Shown: positions 53,082 to 61,900 of the stretch, piece by piece
Layout: every line of letters begins with the position of its first letter
Numbering within the stretch: position 1 is the stretch's first letter
Origin: PALSA-1296 sp038210275
GTDB lineage: Bacteria; Bacteroidota; Ignavibacteria; Palsa-1295
Assembly (NCBI GenBank): GCA_038210275.1
Contig: JBBQWV010000005.1
Span: 124,001-188,000 of the forward strand
Direction of reading: 5' to 3'
DNA: 64,000 nucleotides
Notes under the pieces: generated by a model
Told to the model about the DNA's origin: nothing
Databases searched by the model: none
Seen by the model: only the letters and a program-made list of their open reading frames with translations
Program-made: the position numbers and the translations under genes

Positions 53082-53158
53082 TACAATCTTGCTATTATTG
53101 CATTAAGTTGGTGGTGCTCGCATCAACGGCTATCAACTAAATACTTAAAATCTATACC

Positions 53159-53185
53159 CCCATTCTATAAACGCTATAGAATGGG
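53159..53185 (+). promoter_or_regulatory. Hairpin upstream of the TPR-HupE operon
   Basis: CCCATTCTATA (53159-53169), loop AACGC, TATAGAATGGG (53175-53185), an exact 11-bp stem with no U run after it. It could be an operator or a leader hairpin for the operon that follows. Confidence 0.4.
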
Positions 53186-53278
53186 AAATGGACTTAGGAA
53201 GTATTTATGAATCCAAACCTTGTTCTTTCGTGTATTAGGGGCATGAATTTCGTAATCACCACAAAACTCGCATTTACT

Positions 53279-54619
53279 ATGATCTTTCGTGTAAAACAGC
53301 TTTTATCAGCCGCATTTGTTATGGCTCTGCTTATCGGTATTTCTTCCTGTAAGAAGGAAGATATGTCTATGAAGATGCCCGATCTTTTTCCTCGCTCGGG
53401 AGATAGCACTTCGGCTGAATTCATGAAAGCACAGGCGATGGTTCGTCATCTTCGTGATGAGATCACCAAGCATCCCGATGAGATGAAGAACTATATCGAA
53501 CTTGCACAAGTCTATATTCAAGAAGCACGAGTATCGGGCAGACATCACGATTATTTTCCGATAGGCGATGGCGTTATCGCAGAAGTTCTGCGCAGATCGC
53601 CTGAGAATTTCGAAGCGAATGTTCTGAAATCAGGAATGATGATGACGCGACATGATTTTGTAAGTGCAAAAGAAACCATCGATAAAGCCATTGCAAAAAA
53701 CCCCTATAATAGCGGAGCATACGGAGTGCTTTGCGATGCCAATGTTGAACTTGGCAAATATGATGAAGCGGTTACGGCAGTGGATAAGATGATGTCGACT
53801 CGTCCGGATCTTCGTTCGTATGCTCGCGCATCTTACCTTCGCGAACTTCATGGTGACCGCACCGGAGCTATCGAAGCTATGAAACTTGCTGCCGATGCCG
53901 GAGCATCGGGTCAGGAGAATCGTGAATGGGCGCTGTTTAATCTTGGGAATATTTTTCTTAATCAGGGCAAACTCGATACGGCAGAATTTATTTATAAAGG
54001 CATTCTCGAAGAACGTCCGAATTACGCATTTGCAATGAGCGGATTATCAATGGTTCACGCAGCACGGAAAGATTATCCTGTTGCTGTTGAAATGCTGGTC
54101 AAAGCTTCGCAGACATTACCTGAACATATTTTTGTCGAGCAGCTTGCCGATCTGTATAAAGCGATGGGACAAAAAGAAGGAGCCGAGCAAATGGAAAAGA
54201 AAGCGCTCGATGCTTTTGCCTTGCATGAGAAAGACGGATGGAATATCGACCGCGAATATGCTGCCTTCTGTCTGAACCACGATATTAATTTACCTGAAGC
54301 AAAGACTCGCGCCGAAAAGCAATACAAAATGCGCCCGGCAAATGTTGATGCGCTTGATACGTACGCGTGGGCGCTCTATAAGACGGGTTCAGCAAACGAT
54401 GCAATCCCATTGATCGAACAGGCAATGCGCATGAAGACGCTCAATCCGAATTTGCACTATCATGCAGGAATGATCTATGCAAAAGCCGGAAATAAAGAAA
54501 AGGCGATCAGCGAATTAAAGTATGCTATCAACGAGAATCAATATCTCACACCGCTAACTATGCAAGATGCACATACGACCCTTGGATCACTTGACGGAAA
54601 AACTTCAGACGCAAAGTGA
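53279..54619 (+). CDS. TPR-repeat lipoprotein
   Basis: A 446-residue lipoprotein if started at ATG 53279 (MIFRVKQLLSAAFVMALLIGI then SSC), which gives a normal-length lipoprotein signal. An ATG at 53207 has a slightly better ribosome site (AGGA) but makes a 48-residue signal. The rest is helical TPR repeats: ELAQVYIQEARVSGRHHDYF, GAYGVLCDANVELGKYDEAV, ALFNLGNIFLNQGKLDTAEF, MSGLSMVHAARKDYPVAVEM and LDTYAWALYKTGSANDAIPL. It probably scaffolds protein contacts in the periplasm. First gene of an operon; its stop overlaps the next GTG start by 4 bases. Confidence 0.82.
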   Translation: MIFRVKQLLSAAFVMALLIGISSCKKEDMSMKMPDLFPRSGDSTSAEFMKAQAMVRHLRDEITKHPDEMKNYIELAQVYIQEARVSGRHHDYFPIGDGVIAEVLRRSPENFEANVLKSGMMMTRHDFVSAKETIDKAIAKNPYNSGAYGVLCDANVELGKYDEAVTAVDKMMSTRPDLRSYARASYLRELHGDRTGAIEAMKLAADAGASGQENREWALFNLGNIFLNQGKLDTAEFIYKGILEERPNYAFAMSGLSMVHAARKDYPVAVEMLVKASQTLPEHIFVEQLADLYKAMGQKEGAEQMEKKALDAFALHEKDGWNIDREYAAFCLNHDINLPEAKTRAEKQYKMRPANVDALDTYAWALYKTGSANDAIPLIEQAMRMKTLNPNLHYHAGMIYAKAGNKEKAISELKYAINENQYLTPLTMQDAHTTLGSLDGKTSDAK

Positions 54620-55122
54620 GGAATAGAGCAGTAATTTTCTCTCTTCTTTTAGCTTTTAGCTTTACGCTCTTAGCTTTGCCTGCAGCGCAGGCTCATGATA
54701 TTCATATCAGCTATTCGCAGGCAGAGCTGAAAGGCAATGATCTCTTTATAAAAGTCTCGTATTATAAAGATGATTACACGAAGGCTGTGAAGAATTGGTA
54801 TCAGGGCAAAGCAGATAATATGTCGCCACAGGAATTGCAATCTGCAGAATTTGAATACGTAAAAAATTATTTCCGAGTCTGGGCGAATGCCGATTATAAC
54901 CAGCCGGTGATGCCAACGCTTGTGAAACAAAGTGATGACGGGACATCAATTATCTTCGAACTGAAATATTCTTGCGCGTCGCTCACTTCTCTTATTATTG
55001 ATCAGCGTGTGCTCTTCAAAGAATTTTCTGAGCAGATGAATATCTTTTTCATCAAAGCATTTTCAAAAGAAGATAATCATATCTTCACGCCAGCAAAACC
55101 CACCTATCTGATCAAGCAATAA
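54616..55122 (+). CDS. Exported DUF6702-like protein
   Basis: A 168-residue protein with GTG start overlapping the TPR stop (GTGA). Signal peptide: AVIFSLLLAFSFTLLALPAA ending QAHD. The mature sequence AHDIHISYSQAELKGNDLFI with later FRVWANADYNQPVMP resembles the DUF6702 group, small exported proteins that commonly precede HupE/UreJ-like membrane proteins in Bacteroidota. The conserved early His (after cleavage) could bind metal. Function unknown. It abuts the next start directly. Confidence 0.65.
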   Translation: MRNRAVIFSLLLAFSFTLLALPAAQAHDIHISYSQAELKGNDLFIKVSYYKDDYTKAVKNWYQGKADNMSPQELQSAEFEYVKNYFRVWANADYNQPVMPTLVKQSDDGTSIIFELKYSCASLTSLIIDQRVLFKEFSEQMNIFFIKAFSKEDNHIFTPAKPTYLIKQ

Positions 55123-55689
55123 ATGGAGCAGCAATTCGAAGCGTTTTTTAAGATCGGATATTTTCATATATTAGAAGGCTACGATCATTTGCTCTTTCTC
55201 TTAGGGCTTATAATTGTTACGAAAGATTTCAAGTCGCTCTTCTCTGTCATCTCCGCATTTACTGTTGCACATTCAACGACGCTTGTTCTTTCAGCGCTTG
55301 GCATTCTCTCATTGCCTCCGGTAATTACTGAATCACTAATCGCACTTTCTATTGTCTATGTCGGAATAGAAAATGTAGTCAGATCGGAAACGAAGAATCG
55401 CTGGATCGTTGCTGGAGCATTCGGATTAATTCACGGCGCAGGATTTTCCGGACATCTCACAGATATTTTGAAAGGTATGCTTGAGATGGGAAATATCTGG
55501 ACACCGCTTTTAGGATTTAATGTCGGCATCGAAGCAGGGCAGATCACTGTCATCTGCATAGTCTTCCCATTGATGTGGCTTGTGCGCAAGTACGGCAAAG
55601 AAAAGCAGATCATCCAAGAAGTCTCGCGTGTAATCGCTGCAGTAGGTGCAGTGCTTTTAGTCTTCCGCGTATTCGGGATGAATCCATAG
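55123..55689 (+). CDS. HupE/UreJ-family membrane protein
   Basis: A 188-residue inner-membrane protein with five to six helices. It shows FHILEGYDHLLFLLGLII, TVAHSTTLVLSALGIL and FGLIHGAGFSGHL, with the His/Asp pattern HxxxGxDHxxF...H, and HG.GF characteristic of HupE/UreJ_2. Family members are linked to nickel or cobalt uptake; many, including those next to DUF6702 genes, have no shown substrate. It begins directly after the previous stop, so coupling is probable. Confidence 0.82.
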   Translation: MEQQFEAFFKIGYFHILEGYDHLLFLLGLIIVTKDFKSLFSVISAFTVAHSTTLVLSALGILSLPPVITESLIALSIVYVGIENVVRSETKNRWIVAGAFGLIHGAGFSGHLTDILKGMLEMGNIWTPLLGFNVGIEAGQITVICIVFPLMWLVRKYGKEKQIIQEVSRVIAAVGAVLLVFRVFGMNP

Positions 55690-55758
55690 AGTTGTAGTAA
55701 CATAACTACCACTTTCTCCGTTAATTTGCAGTGCAATTAACGAACACCAACTATTTCC

Positions 55759-56280
55759 GTGAAGTACTGCCTCATTGTTTTTTTGTTCTGCTTTGCTGTA
55801 AAGGCTTCTTCTAAAACGCAGGATACCATAGCAACGAACATCGTCTATCTTGAGATCGCAGGCAATGGCGGAGCAGTATCTGTAAATTATGAATGGCGGT
55901 TTGATCGAAAATTCTCATTACGATTGGGCTTAGGATATTTCACTGATGCAGAGTATCTGCATATCGGCGAGAATGTATATTATCAGACCGTAGCAAAATA
56001 TGTTACTGTGCCTCTGCTGGTAAATTATTTTATTAATTTCGGGGGCAGAAATAATATTCAGATCGGAGTTGGCGCCTCACTGTTTACCGGAAGCTCCAAC
56101 ACCTTTGCTCTCGGCGGAAGCGCCATCGGCAATTCCGGCATCTTCCCGACAGCCAGCATCGGTTACCGCCGCCAACCAAAAGGCGAAGGTTTCATGATCG
56201 AAGCCGCCATCACACCATTCTATGTAGGTAGCGGCACATTTGTCTTCTCAGGGGGATTAGGATTTGGATATGTATTTTAG
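55759..56280 (+). CDS. Small outer-membrane beta-barrel-like protein
   Basis: A 173-residue protein with GTG start and signal peptide (YCLIVFLFCFAVKASS). Alternating aromatic/glycine strands (VYLEIAGNGGAVSVNYEWRF, LRLGLGYFTDAEYL, NNIQIGVGASLFTGSSNTFA, GTFVFSGGLGFGYVF) fit a small 8-strand barrel, ending with F as such proteins do. No family named. A short inverted repeat (GTTAATT / AATTAAC, 55720-55741) precedes it and might be a control site. Confidence 0.65.
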   Translation: MKYCLIVFLFCFAVKASSKTQDTIATNIVYLEIAGNGGAVSVNYEWRFDRKFSLRLGLGYFTDAEYLHIGENVYYQTVAKYVTVPLLVNYFINFGGRNNIQIGVGASLFTGSSNTFALGGSAIGNSGIFPTASIGYRRQPKGEGFMIEAAITPFYVGSGTFVFSGGLGFGYVF

Positions 56281-56284
56281 TGAA

Positions 56285-56727
56285 TTAAGAATTTTCAAGT
56301 ATCCCTTTTAATTTCTTCAGGTCTTTCTCATTTGCTTTTCGCATTGCTATTTTCATGAAAGGAGAAAATATTGCAGAGAATCCTTGAGGATTACCTTTGT
56401 TGATAAGTGTCATTTGAGTGGTGTTTTCATCTATTGCTTCCCAAAGATATGTTGTCTGCATTTCAAAAGGTCCATCTGATGTTTGCATCACGAGCTTTTT
56501 CCCCTGAGTATATTCTATGATGGCATACGTATAAGAAAGTGTTCGACCCAAGAAATGAGCGATGAAGGCGATGTGAGAGCCAAGGATAAGCGGCTTCGGG
56601 CTTTTCCATTCAACAGAAGAAATATTGTTATACCACTTTGGAGCATGGTCAGGATTGGCAGCGTATTGAGCAACTTCTCACTGTTAGCATTGATTAAAAT
56701 ATCTGTTTTAACTTCTATGGTTTTCAT
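56285..56727 (-). pseudogene. SRPBCC (polyketide cyclase/START-like) gene with a single frameshift
   Basis: The start ATG at 56727 opens MKTIEVKTDILINANSE. After codon 17 (GAG, about 56677-56679) the family sequence continues only in the next frame: VAQYAANPDHAPKWYNNISS, VEWKSPKPLILGSHIAFIAH, FLGRTLSYTYAIIEYTQGKK and onward to 56285. Putting back one base (GAGAAG to GAGGAAG) would restore one reading frame of about 147 residues with the usual 'N.e.vw.yv.dp...p.W' layout. Either the gene is broken or this is a one-base error in the sequence. The fold binds small hydrophobic ligands. Confidence 0.75.
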
Positions 56728-56740
56728 ACATTCTCTAAAA

Positions 56741-57229
56741 TTATCTCTTCCTTATGCATTCATAAAAACAGCGTGTATTATTCATATCGGTTGGGTTCAA
56801 GCCGATGAATTGATAGAGGGCTTTGCTATCTTCCCAAGTATAGATGGCGTCACCTTCCGGGTTGACGATCTTCGGCTCGCCATATTTTTTGGTCATTTCG
56901 ATCAGCGCATTTACGCGGTTTGTAAATGTCATTCCAATAACGCTATCTGTATCGCCCGGCGCAACACCTAAAAGATAGGATACATGATCAACAAATCCAG
57001 CAGTATCAATTCGAATCGTTTCATACGCATTTGTTTTCCATTTCGTAATGCCGGATTTGATTAATATCTCCACCTTCGCACAGCAATTCGGAGTTGTTAA
57101 TTCGTATTTCTTATCTGCGATCATCTTCATAACCTCCGCTTGGCTCTTGCCAAGAAGTTCTTCCTGTGCATACGCCATGCTATAGAAGATGGTTAGAAAG
57201 AATAGAATAAAAAATATATTTCGTTTCAT
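56741..57229 (-). CDS. Exported protein of unknown function
   Basis: A 162-residue protein from ATG 57229 (MKRNIFFILFFLTIFYSMAY, cut after AQ); the frame stays open 19 codons upstream without a signal-like start. Mature part: EELLGKSQAEVMKMIADKKY, ELTTPNCCAKVEI with two cysteines, then VNALIEMTKKYGEPKIVNPE and a Cys pair region NTRCFYECIRKR, so disulfides are possible. No family recognised. It lies 13 bases upstream of the frameshifted SRPBCC gene. Confidence 0.6.
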   Translation of the reverse strand: MKRNIFFILFFLTIFYSMAYAQEELLGKSQAEVMKMIADKKYELTTPNCCAKVEILIKSGITKWKTNAYETIRIDTAGFVDHVSYLLGVAPGDTDSVIGMTFTNRVNALIEMTKKYGEPKIVNPEGDAIYTWEDSKALYQFIGLNPTDMNNTRCFYECIRKR

Positions 57230-57334
57230 AATAACATAACACGTTAACCTATGTCTTTGACTCGTCGAGTTCGTAATTTCAACCAAAAATTGTGGATGGG
57301 GCTACGAAGATCAGTAAAGAATTTTAAGTAATCT

Positions 57335-58498
57335 TTACACCTTCGCAGCCGCATCCTTCCAACTAACGACAGAGCCATTTGTTCGAATTGAATTCGTATC
57401 GCCACCATAGACCAGCAATGAATTCTTCGGATCACCTCCGGAAAGTTTATTCCAGTAATTCAGTCCTTTGAAGAAATCGGCTGCAATGGTTGTCGCAGAT
57501 TTGATCTCGATCGGAATCTGCCGTGTGCCGTCATCGATCAGGCAATCGACTTCGTTGCCGCTTCGATCACGCCAGAAATAAAGATTCGGCTGCCTGCCGT
57601 CGTTATACCGTGCTTTCATGATATCGGCTATCACCATATTCTCGAATAATGCACCTCGCAGATAATGCGTCTGCAGTTGCTTCGCATCCTGGATCCCGAG
57701 CAGAGATGAAGCAAGCCCTGTATCGTAAAAATACAGCTTCGGCATCTTCACTAACCGCTTACTGAAATTTGTGTAATGCGGCTCGAGTAAGAACACTGTA
57801 AATGAAGTCTCGAGTATTCCGATCCATGAACGAACGGTGTGATACGTAATGCCCAATTGATTTCCCAACTCCGTCAGATTCAGAAGCTGCCCTACACGTC
57901 CTGCGCACATCCGCAAGAATTTACGAAATACTCCGAGATCGCTGATGTTCTTGATCTGTCGGACATCGCGCTCGATATACGTCTCCGTGTAACTCGGATA
58001 CCAATCACCCGGCGCGAGTTTGGCAGAATAAATACGCGGATAGAACCCTCGGAACATTGCGTCCTCGGGTTTTCCGATCTTTATTCCAGCCTGAACAAGC
58101 TCCGAAATAGAGAGCGGCAATAGCTTAAGCATTGCAACTCGTCCGGCAAGTGATTGTGAAATACTCTCAAGCAGAAGAAAATTCATCGAACCCGTTAGGA
58201 TAAATCTGCCCGGTTTTCCTGAAGCATCAACGATCGTTTGGATGTAGCTGAAAAGATCCGGCATCCTCTGCACCTCATCAAGTATTACACCGCTTTTATA
58301 TTGATCAAGAAAGCGGCGTGGATCTGCCTCGGCAAATGCACGAATATCCCTGTCCTCTAATGTGACATATGGATATTTCGGAAATGCCTGCTTCGCAGTA
58401 TAAGTCTTGCCCGATTGCCGCGGTCCGTTGATCGCGATTACCGGCATTTTCTTTGCCATTGCCAAGAGTTTCGGTTGTATGTTGCGTATGATATTCAT
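57335..58498 (-). CDS. AAA ATPase with DUF4143 domain
   Basis: A 387-residue protein. The AAA part has Walker A INGPRQSGKTYTAK (residues about 23-36), Walker B GVILDEVQRMPDLF, and sensor RFILTGSMNFLLLESISQSL then AGRVAMLKLLPLSISEL. The DUF4143 part contains YIERDVRQIKNISDLGVFRK, RTWI-like VRSWIGILETSFTVFLLEPH, FYDTGLASSLLG, ENMVIADIMKARY and FWRDRSGNEVDCLID (a nuclease-like D...E-x-D core). Such proteins are widespread, often near mobile or defence regions, with no established role. Single gene flanked by inverted repeats at its 5' side. Confidence 0.85.
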   Translation of the reverse strand: MNIIRNIQPKLLAMAKKMPVIAINGPRQSGKTYTAKQAFPKYPYVTLEDRDIRAFAEADPRRFLDQYKSGVILDEVQRMPDLFSYIQTIVDASGKPGRFILTGSMNFLLLESISQSLAGRVAMLKLLPLSISELVQAGIKIGKPEDAMFRGFYPRIYSAKLAPGDWYPSYTETYIERDVRQIKNISDLGVFRKFLRMCAGRVGQLLNLTELGNQLGITYHTVRSWIGILETSFTVFLLEPHYTNFSKRLVKMPKLYFYDTGLASSLLGIQDAKQLQTHYLRGALFENMVIADIMKARYNDGRQPNLYFWRDRSGNEVDCLIDDGTRQIPIEIKSATTIAADFFKGLNYWNKLSGGDPKNSLLVYGGDTNSIRTNGSVVSWKDAAAKV

Positions 58499-58524
58499 GG
58501 CTACAAATATACGAAATAAATTAC

Positions 58525-58683
58525 TGACAAATTAGAAATCCCATTTCTATTCTGTCAAGATAGCGCTTAATTCATTGTTTTATAATAGGTTGCAGTGTGG
58601 CTGGGAATTCAAAAATGTTCAAAAACGTCTCTTTTGGTTGATGTCGAATTCGACGGATTAGAAGTTAGATTTCTAATCTGTCA
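58525..58683. repeat. Inverted repeat upstream of the AAA-DUF4143 gene
   Basis: TGACAAATTAGAAATC (58525-58540) and GATTTCTAATCTGTCA (58668-58683) pair at 15 of 16 positions across 127 bases. They lie between the divergent AAA-DUF4143 gene and the large repeat protein gene, in a 489-base stretch without a gene that also contains the palindrome at 58817 and the promoter at 58863. Operator, attachment site or chance is undecided. Confidence 0.5.
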
Positions 58684-58816
58684 ATATTCTTACAGAATGA
58701 TCATTCGCTCTAGTTGATTTCTCTTGCAAGAATTGGGTATAAAATTAGTCTATTCTGAGAAGCCTGATTTTACCTAAATGGAATGACCGTTCGAGGAAGA
58801 CCTTCGAATGCATAAT

Positions 58817-58844
58817 CAAAATTGCTTAAAATGAAGCAATTTTG
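58817..58844. promoter_or_regulatory. Perfect palindrome upstream of the repeat-protein promoter
   Basis: CAAAATTGCTT (58817-58827) and AAGCAATTTTG (58834-58844) pair exactly with a 6-base loop. It ends 19 bases before the TTG of the promoter at 58863, a plausible operator position. Confidence 0.45.
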
Positions 58845-58862
58845 AGGGGTTGAAAGAAATAA

Positions 58863-58894
58863 TTTGGAAATCTCTGAAAATATCCTTATATTTG
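58863..58894 (+). promoter_or_regulatory. Bacteroidota-type promoter of the repeat-protein gene
   Basis: TTTG at 58863-58866, 20 bases, TATATTTG at 58887-58894: an excellent match to the Bacteroidota consensus. The ATG of the repeat protein is 93 bases downstream. Confidence 0.65.
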
Positions 58895-58987
58895 CCAACT
58901 TCACATTAACTGATTACGGGATACGCCTTGGGCAGAGCTTTATAATTGGAACAAGCTCTGGAAGGTCTATCAGAATATAACTACATT

Positions 58988-61900
58988 ATGAAAATCATAT
59001 CAATCTTTGTGGCATTACTATGCCTCAGTAATATTTCCTATGCCCAGCATCTTATCCAGATCGATGACGGATTCGGGAGTACGTTGCTGCTTGCACCGCC
59101 TGCCGGATTGAGTAGTGGTGTGCATATTCTCACTTTTCCTACTCCGCCGACCGTGCCAATGCCCGCTGGATTTATTTCCGCAGGCTCTGTGAGCGGACAG
59201 CTTGCGATATGGGATAATGCGCTGATGGCATGGATGCCCGTCAATTCGAATGCTGCGCTCAATGCACTTCTGCCAAGTCAAGGAGGGAATGCAGGAAGAG
59301 TATTATTTACCGATGGCACGAATACCGGATGGACAGCGATTTCAGCCGGAGGAGCGATCTCCGTATTCGGTAGAACAGGAATCGTAACGCCCCAAACAGG
59401 CGATTACAATTTCACGCAAATAGCAGGAAGTGCATCTCCTACACAACTGCCCAATTTACAAAACATGAATGGAGTCCTTGATATTGCTCAAGGAGGTACA
59501 GGGCAGAGTACGCCGAACTCAGCGCTGAATGCATTTCTGCCGGGTCAGTCGGGCAATGCAAATAAAGTGTTGCAAACAGATGGCATAAATACTAACTGGG
59601 TTTTGCAAGCATCTGCACCAGTTGCTTCGGTGTTTGGCAGAATAGGTGCTGTCGTGGCAACAACAGGCGATTACAATTTTTCACAGATATCAGGCTCTGC
59701 AACTGCATCGCAACTTCCGAATTTGCAAAACTTGAATGGCATATTAGATATAGCGCACGGAGGCACAGGACAAATAACTGCCAATGCTTCACTCAATGCA
59801 CTACTTCCGACTCAAACGAGCAACGCTACAAAATTTCTACAGACCGATGGTACGAATACAAGTTGGGTTGCAATTCCGGGATCACCTATAACATCAGTCT
59901 TTGGAAGAACAGGAATAATAATTTCTGCAACAAATGATTACAGCTTCTCACAAATTTCAGGCAGCGCAGTTGCATCGCAGCTTCCGAACTTGCAAAACTT
60001 GAATGGCATATTAGATATAGCGCACGGAGGCACAGGACAAATAACTGCGAATGCATCACTCAATGCATTGCTTCCTACACAAACGAGCAACGCTACAAAA
60101 TTTCTTCAAACCGATGGATCGAATACAAGCTGGGTTGCAATACCAGCATCGCCTATCACTTCGGTATTTGGAAGAACAGGAATAATCATCTCTGCTTCGA
60201 ATGATTATAGCTTCTCACAAATATCAGGCTCGGCAACTGCATCGCAGCTTCCGAACTTGCAAAACATGAATGGTCTTTTGGATATTGCTCATGGTGGCAC
60301 CGGACAAATCACTTCCAATGCATCACTCAATGGGTTGCTTCCGACACAAACGGGAAACGGAACAAAATTTCTTCAGACTGATGGATCGAATACAAGCTGG
60401 GTTGCAATACCTGCTTCACCTATAACTTCAGTCTTTGGAAGAACCGGAGTAATAATCTCTGCTTCAAATGATTATAGCTTCTCACAAATCTCAGGGTCAG
60501 CGATAGCTTCACAGCTTCCAAGTTTAGAAAACTTGAACGGACTTTTAGATATAGGACATGGTGGCACCGGACAGATAACTGCCAATGCATCACTCAATGC
60601 GTTGCTTCCTTCGCAAACAAGTAGTGCAGCAAAATTTCTGCAGACCGATGGATCGAATACAAGCTGGGTTGGAATTCCTGCTTCATCTATTACATCAGTA
60701 TTTGGAAGAACGGGAATAATCGTCTCTGCATCAAATGATTATAGCTTCTCACAAATTTCAGGTGCAGCAACTGCATCGCAACTTCCGAATTTGCAAAACA
60801 TGAATGGTCTTTTGGATATTGCTCATGGTGGCACCGGACAGATAACTGCGAATGCATCACTCAATGCGTTGCTTCCGACACAAACAAGTAGTGCAACAAA
60901 ATTTCTGCAGACCGATGGATCGAATACAAATTGGGTTGGAATTCCTGCATCGCCTATCACTTCAGTCTTTGGAAGAACCGGAATAATAATCTCTGCTTCA
61001 AATGATTATAGCTTCGCACAAATTTCTGGTAGCGCAGTTGCATCGCAACTTCCGAACTTGCAAAACTTGAACGGCATATTAGATATAGCACACGGAGGCA
61101 CCGGACAGATAACGGCGAATGCATCACTCAATGCGTTGCTTCCGGCGCAAACAAGTAGTGCGACAAAATTTCTACAGACTGATGGATCAAATACAAGCTG
61201 GGTTGCAATTCCGGCTTCATCAATTACATCAGTCTTTGGAAGAACGGGAATAATCGTCTCTGCATCAAATGATTATAGCTTTGCACAAATATCAGGCAGC
61301 GCAACTGCATCGCAGCTTCCCAATTTAGAAAACTTGAATGGGCTTCTTGATATTGCTCACGGAGGGACGGGACAAAGTTCTGGAGACGCCGCATTAAATG
61401 CACTACTTCCATCTCAAAGTGGAAATGCAAATAGAGTTCTACAGTCAAATGGATCGAGCACGCAATGGATTGATATTCTCTCGGCTCCTGTAACATCAGT
61501 CTTTGGAAGAACGGGAATAATAACTTCTGCAACAAATGATTATAACTTTTCACAAATATCAGGCTCAGCAGTTGCTTCGCAACTTCCGAATTTAGAAAAC
61601 TTGAATGGACTGCTTGATATTGCGCATGGAGGAACAGGGCAGAATACCGCGAATGATGCATTGAACGCATTGCTTCCATCTCAATCAGGAAATGCAAATT
61701 CAATTTTGCAAACTGATGGTACGAATGCAACGTGGGTTACGATTTCAGCAGGTGGGGTAACATCAGTGTTTGGAAGAACCGGATCAATTACTGCACAAAA
61801 TAATGATTATAGCTTTGCCCAGATTTCGGGTTCGGCAACTGCTTCGCAACTTCCGAATTTAGAAAACTTGAATGGTCTTCTCGATATTGCGCATGGAGGA

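Larger units (their letters stand above)
52832..53278. other. 447-bp non-coding region with inverted hairpin block
   Basis: Lies between the divergent NmrA-like and TPR genes. It contains two hairpins (52954-53006, 53037-53081) oriented opposite to the left block, two copies of CAATCTTGCTATTATTGCAT behind them, and an 11-bp-stem hairpin at 53159-53185. Confidence 0.55.

Noticed and set aside
56483..56971. 162-codon plus-strand frame
   Set aside because: Antisense to the frameshifted SRPBCC gene and the exported protein gene, both of which show family or signal-peptide character on the minus strand.
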